This document shows positions 63,141 through 64,000 of a DNA stretch of 64,000 bases, piece by piece. Each line of letters begins with the position of its first letter. Position 1 is the stretch's first letter. The notes under the pieces are model-generated. The model had not been told where the DNA came from. It was given only the letters and a program-made list of their open reading frames with translations, and did not search any database. The stretch comes from Haloferula luteola (GTDB lineage Bacteria; Verrucomicrobiota; Verrucomicrobiia; Verrucomicrobiales; Akkermansiaceae). The stretch is from contig NZ_JACHFD010000002.1 of the NCBI RefSeq assembly GCF_014201715.1, positions 124,001 to 188,000 on the forward strand, in the 5' to 3' direction. Both the position numbers and the translations under genes were made by a program.

Positions 63141-63893
63141 ATGAAGCCAGAATCCTCCATTCCCCAAGAATTCCAAGAAGTTGCCGGTGGATTGATCCCC
63201 GTGGACCGGCTCTTCGACGGCGTCCCCGACATCGTCTTTTTCGTCAAAGACGCCCGCGGGCGGTACGTGTCGGTCAACGATACCTTGGTCGAAAGATGCG
63301 GGCTCAAAAGCCGGCACGACCTCATCGGCCGCACCGTCGAACATGTTTTCCCACCACCCTTGGCGGGTGAATTCGCCGGCCAGGATGTCGAAGTCCTGAA
63401 AACCGGCACCCCCATCCGCGACCGGCTTGAACTCCACCTCTATCCCGGCGGCTCGTCAGGATGGTGCCTCACCTACAAAGAACCGGTCCGCGGACGCGAC
63501 GGACGCATCGTCGGACTTTGCGGCATCTCCCGGGACCTTCATGCCCCCTATCGGCAAGACGACGAATTCGGGGCATTGTCGACCGCCGTCGATCACATCC
63601 ACCGGCATTTCGACGAACCCCTCCGATTGCCCATGCTCGCCGAAATGGCAGGACTTTCGGTCTACCAATTCGACCAACGCATTCGCTCGTTGTTCCACGT
63701 CACCGCCGGCCAATACCTGGTGAAAGTCCGCCTCGACGCAGCCTGCGAGCGCCTCTCCACCACCAAAGAGCCCATCGCTCAAGTAGCGCTGTCCTGTGGC
63801 TACTCCGATCAGTCGGCGTTCTCCCGCCAATTCAAGCAGGCCGTCGGCATCAGCCCTCTCGAATATCGCAAGAGGTTTGCTGCCGCTGAATGA
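63141..63893 (+). CDS. AraC-family regulator with PAS sensor domain
   Basis: A 250-residue protein starting MKPESSIPQEFQEVAGG; the frame is open earlier but this ATG lies clear of the divergent epimerase gene. Residues ~22-130 form a PAS domain (GVPDIVFFVKDARGRYVSVNDTLVERCGL...LCGISRDLHA), and residues ~150-245 an AraC double helix-turn-helix (LPMLAEMAGLSVYQFDQRIRSLF; IAQVALSCGYSDQSAFSRQFKQAVGISPLEYRKRF). It probably senses hydroxyproline or a pathway intermediate and controls the adjacent catabolic operon. PAS-AraC fusions next to hydroxyproline genes are known from other bacteria. Confidence 0.88.
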   Translation: MKPESSIPQEFQEVAGGLIPVDRLFDGVPDIVFFVKDARGRYVSVNDTLVERCGLKSRHDLIGRTVEHVFPPPLAGEFAGQDVEVLKTGTPIRDRLELHLYPGGSSGWCLTYKEPVRGRDGRIVGLCGISRDLHAPYRQDDEFGALSTAVDHIHRHFDEPLRLPMLAEMAGLSVYQFDQRIRSLFHVTAGQYLVKVRLDAACERLSTTKEPIAQVALSCGYSDQSAFSRQFKQAVGISPLEYRKRFAAAE

Positions 63894-63906
63894 TCCCCTG
63901 GAGGCT

Positions 63907-64000
63907 TCAGAAACGCCCCGGAGCCATCGCCTCGATGGGTCGGAACGGGGCGTCTCCCGCCAAGAGGTCCGCCACCACCCGACCCGTGACAGGCCCGAGA
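63907..64000 (-). CDS. FAD-dependent oxidoreductase (D-hydroxyproline dehydrogenase-like), C-terminal fragment
   Basis: Only the last 30 codons are inside the window, ending at a TGA at 63907-63909: LGPVTGRVVADLLAGDAPFR then PIEAMAPGRF. The LGP.TGR..ADL..G....P...F..RF pattern is the C-terminus of DAO-family FAD oxidoreductases. In hydroxyproline clusters this enzyme oxidises cis-4-hydroxy-D-proline to pyrroline-4-hydroxy-2-carboxylate, the one step otherwise missing here. Convergent with the AraC gene (13 bp). Confidence 0.75.
   Translation of the reverse strand, partial: LGPVTGRVVADLLAGDAPFRPIEAMAPGRF

Overview
The window looks like chromosomal DNA of a GC-rich, Gram-negative, heterotrophic bacterium. 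The likely phylum is Verrucomicrobiota (Verrucomicrobiales-like). This is an inference from: a TonB receptor / beta-helix protein / DUF3450 locus; very large secreted proteins with PA14, LamG and TSP3-type repeats; a PEP-CTERM protein; and Tat-type phosphatases. No rRNA, tRNA or CRISPR array was seen, and no marker allows a genus call.

Layout. 0-11.3 kb: a leftward surface-uptake locus (large TonB-dependent receptor, a secreted beta-helix protein made of two near-identical halves, and a DUF3450 protein cut by the window edge), then a rightward pair (PhoX/DUF839-like protein and a secreted protein with two haem-binding CxxCH motifs). All three leftward genes carry the same palindrome, TGAC-N6-GTCA, in their upstream regions. 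11.3-18 kb: a TetR repressor divergent from a complete RND efflux operon, with two copies of its probable operator between them. 18-24 kb: a HerA-like ATPase, an acyltransferase, and the anaerobic ribonucleotide reductase pair nrdG-nrdD behind a predicted NrdR box pair. 24-29 kb: a glucan phosphorylase whose PLP lysine position is threonine, then ccoG, a tiny membrane protein and a TauE/SafE-like protein (cbb3 oxidase assembly), then a PEP-CTERM protein. 29-37 kb: a 2071-residue metalloprotease with seven PA14 domains and an alkaline phosphatase. 37.3-38.75 kb: a complete IS3-family element with a programmed frameshift, inserted just behind recQ. 38.8-49.6 kb: recQ, a secreted SH3-like protein, a DUF1328 peptide, an S9 peptidase, hemL, a GH43-CBM32 glycosidase, a YitT-like membrane protein and a CNNM/CBS membrane protein. 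49.9-53.3 kb: a four-gene operon of an FmdB-like protein that has lost all zinc cysteines plus three consecutive COG0523/CobW GTPases, which looks like a zinc-limitation operon. 53.5-59.3 kb: two tandem paralogous LamG/TSP3 secreted proteins. 59.6-64 kb: a hydroxyproline catabolic cluster (epimerase, deaminase, ketoglutarate semialdehyde dehydrogenase, the end of a FAD oxidase, and a PAS-AraC regulator).

Together the genes describe a facultative organism able to live at low oxygen (class III RNR, cbb3 assembly). It appears to scavenge protein, glycan and organophosphate, degrade hydroxyproline (collagen-type or cell-wall material), and manage zinc scarcity. The least familiar assemblies are the cysteine-less FmdB/triple CobW operon and the palindrome-linked TonB locus.
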